From Oceanobacillus limi (GTDB taxonomy: Bacteria; Bacillota; Bacilli; Bacillales; Amphibacillaceae): 64,000 nt of DNA. Positions 63,980 to 64,000 of this stretch are shown one piece after another. The notes under the pieces were generated by a model that did no database searches, was not told the origin of the DNA, and was given only the letters and a program-made list of their open reading frames with translations. The first letter of the stretch is position 1. The number at the start of each line of letters is the position of its first letter. The stretch covers positions 124,001 through 188,000 of the forward strand of contig NZ_FOHE01000002.1 of assembly GCF_900111445.1 (NCBI RefSeq), in the 5' to 3' direction. The translations under genes and the position numbers were made by a program.

Positions 63980-64000
63980 TTAATTCATTGAATAGCCCTT
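63980..64000 (-). CDS. Possible C-terminal end of a minus-strand gene (truncated)
   Basis: On the minus strand the last 21 bases read as KGYSMN and a TAA stop, 12 bases ahead of a strong terminator. The frame is open to the window edge. Too short to name; support comes only from the terminator. Confidence 0.35.
   Translation of the reverse strand, partial: KGYSMN

Overview
The window is about 64 kb of low-GC Firmicute chromosome. Gene order, protein similarity, frequent TTG/GTG starts with strong purine-rich ribosome binding sites, and sporulation genes point to a spore-forming Bacillaceae of the Oceanobacillus/Virgibacillus type. That genus guess is inference from memory.

Left part (1-26.6 kb) is a conserved backbone matching the Bacillus subtilis spoVK-to-parC order: spoVK (cut by the window edge), hflX, ynbB, glnR-glnA, lexA facing a short SOS gene plus yneB and ynzC, tkt, sirA, yneF, ccdA/ccdB/ccdC, yneK, aconitase, yneN, tlp, yneP-yneQ, yidD, plsY, yneT, parE-parC. 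Local differences stand out. A 30-residue membrane peptide occupies the yneA position. A lone MrpB-type antiporter subunit sits between ccdA and ccdB. A PAS histidine kinase precedes aconitase. A 49-residue FbpB-like gene with an apparent ATT start and two GC-rich inverted repeat elements lie between yneN and tlp.

Middle part (26.6-46 kb). A TetR regulator leads a leucine/isovaleryl-CoA degradation operon: acyl-CoA dehydrogenase, methylcrotonyl-CoA carboxylase biotin carboxylase, a 70-residue biotin carrier, enoyl-CoA hydratase and the carboxyltransferase. The HMG-CoA lyase and acyl-CoA synthetase of the B. subtilis yng operon are absent, and a 200-bp structured repeat occupies the interval between carrier and hydratase. 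Then come a flavin reductase, a CBS protein, the double dynamin DynA with the exonuclease YpcP, a zinc alcohol dehydrogenase, an Asn-rich 59-residue gene resembling gamma-type spore proteins, a CysK paralogue, an eight-LysM wall protein, a LysM-CAP protein and an AlkD-type repair protein.

Right part (46-64 kb) is accessory. Two identical 22-bp repeats (47112 and 50492) enclose an islet with a secreted protein, a small membrane protein and a chimeric pseudogene made of a tyrosine recombinase fragment joined to a GrpB C-terminus. Beyond it are citA/citR, a histidine phosphatase, a methyltransferase, several secreted or membrane proteins of unknown function, MITE-like inverted repeats, a Rieske-FAD oxidoreductase, acylphosphatase, ferredoxin, MsrAB, the spore coat-type protein YqfQ, an SOS-controlled YolD-like gene, a nucleotidyltransferase and a glycolipid-binding family protein.

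No rRNA, tRNA, CRISPR array, complete insertion sequence or replication origin was seen. The clearest regulatory sites are two GlnR boxes on a consensus promoter, three LexA boxes between lexA and the yneB operon, a fourth LexA box at the YolD gene, a Fur-like box at the FbpB-like gene and a TetR palindrome at the leucine operon.
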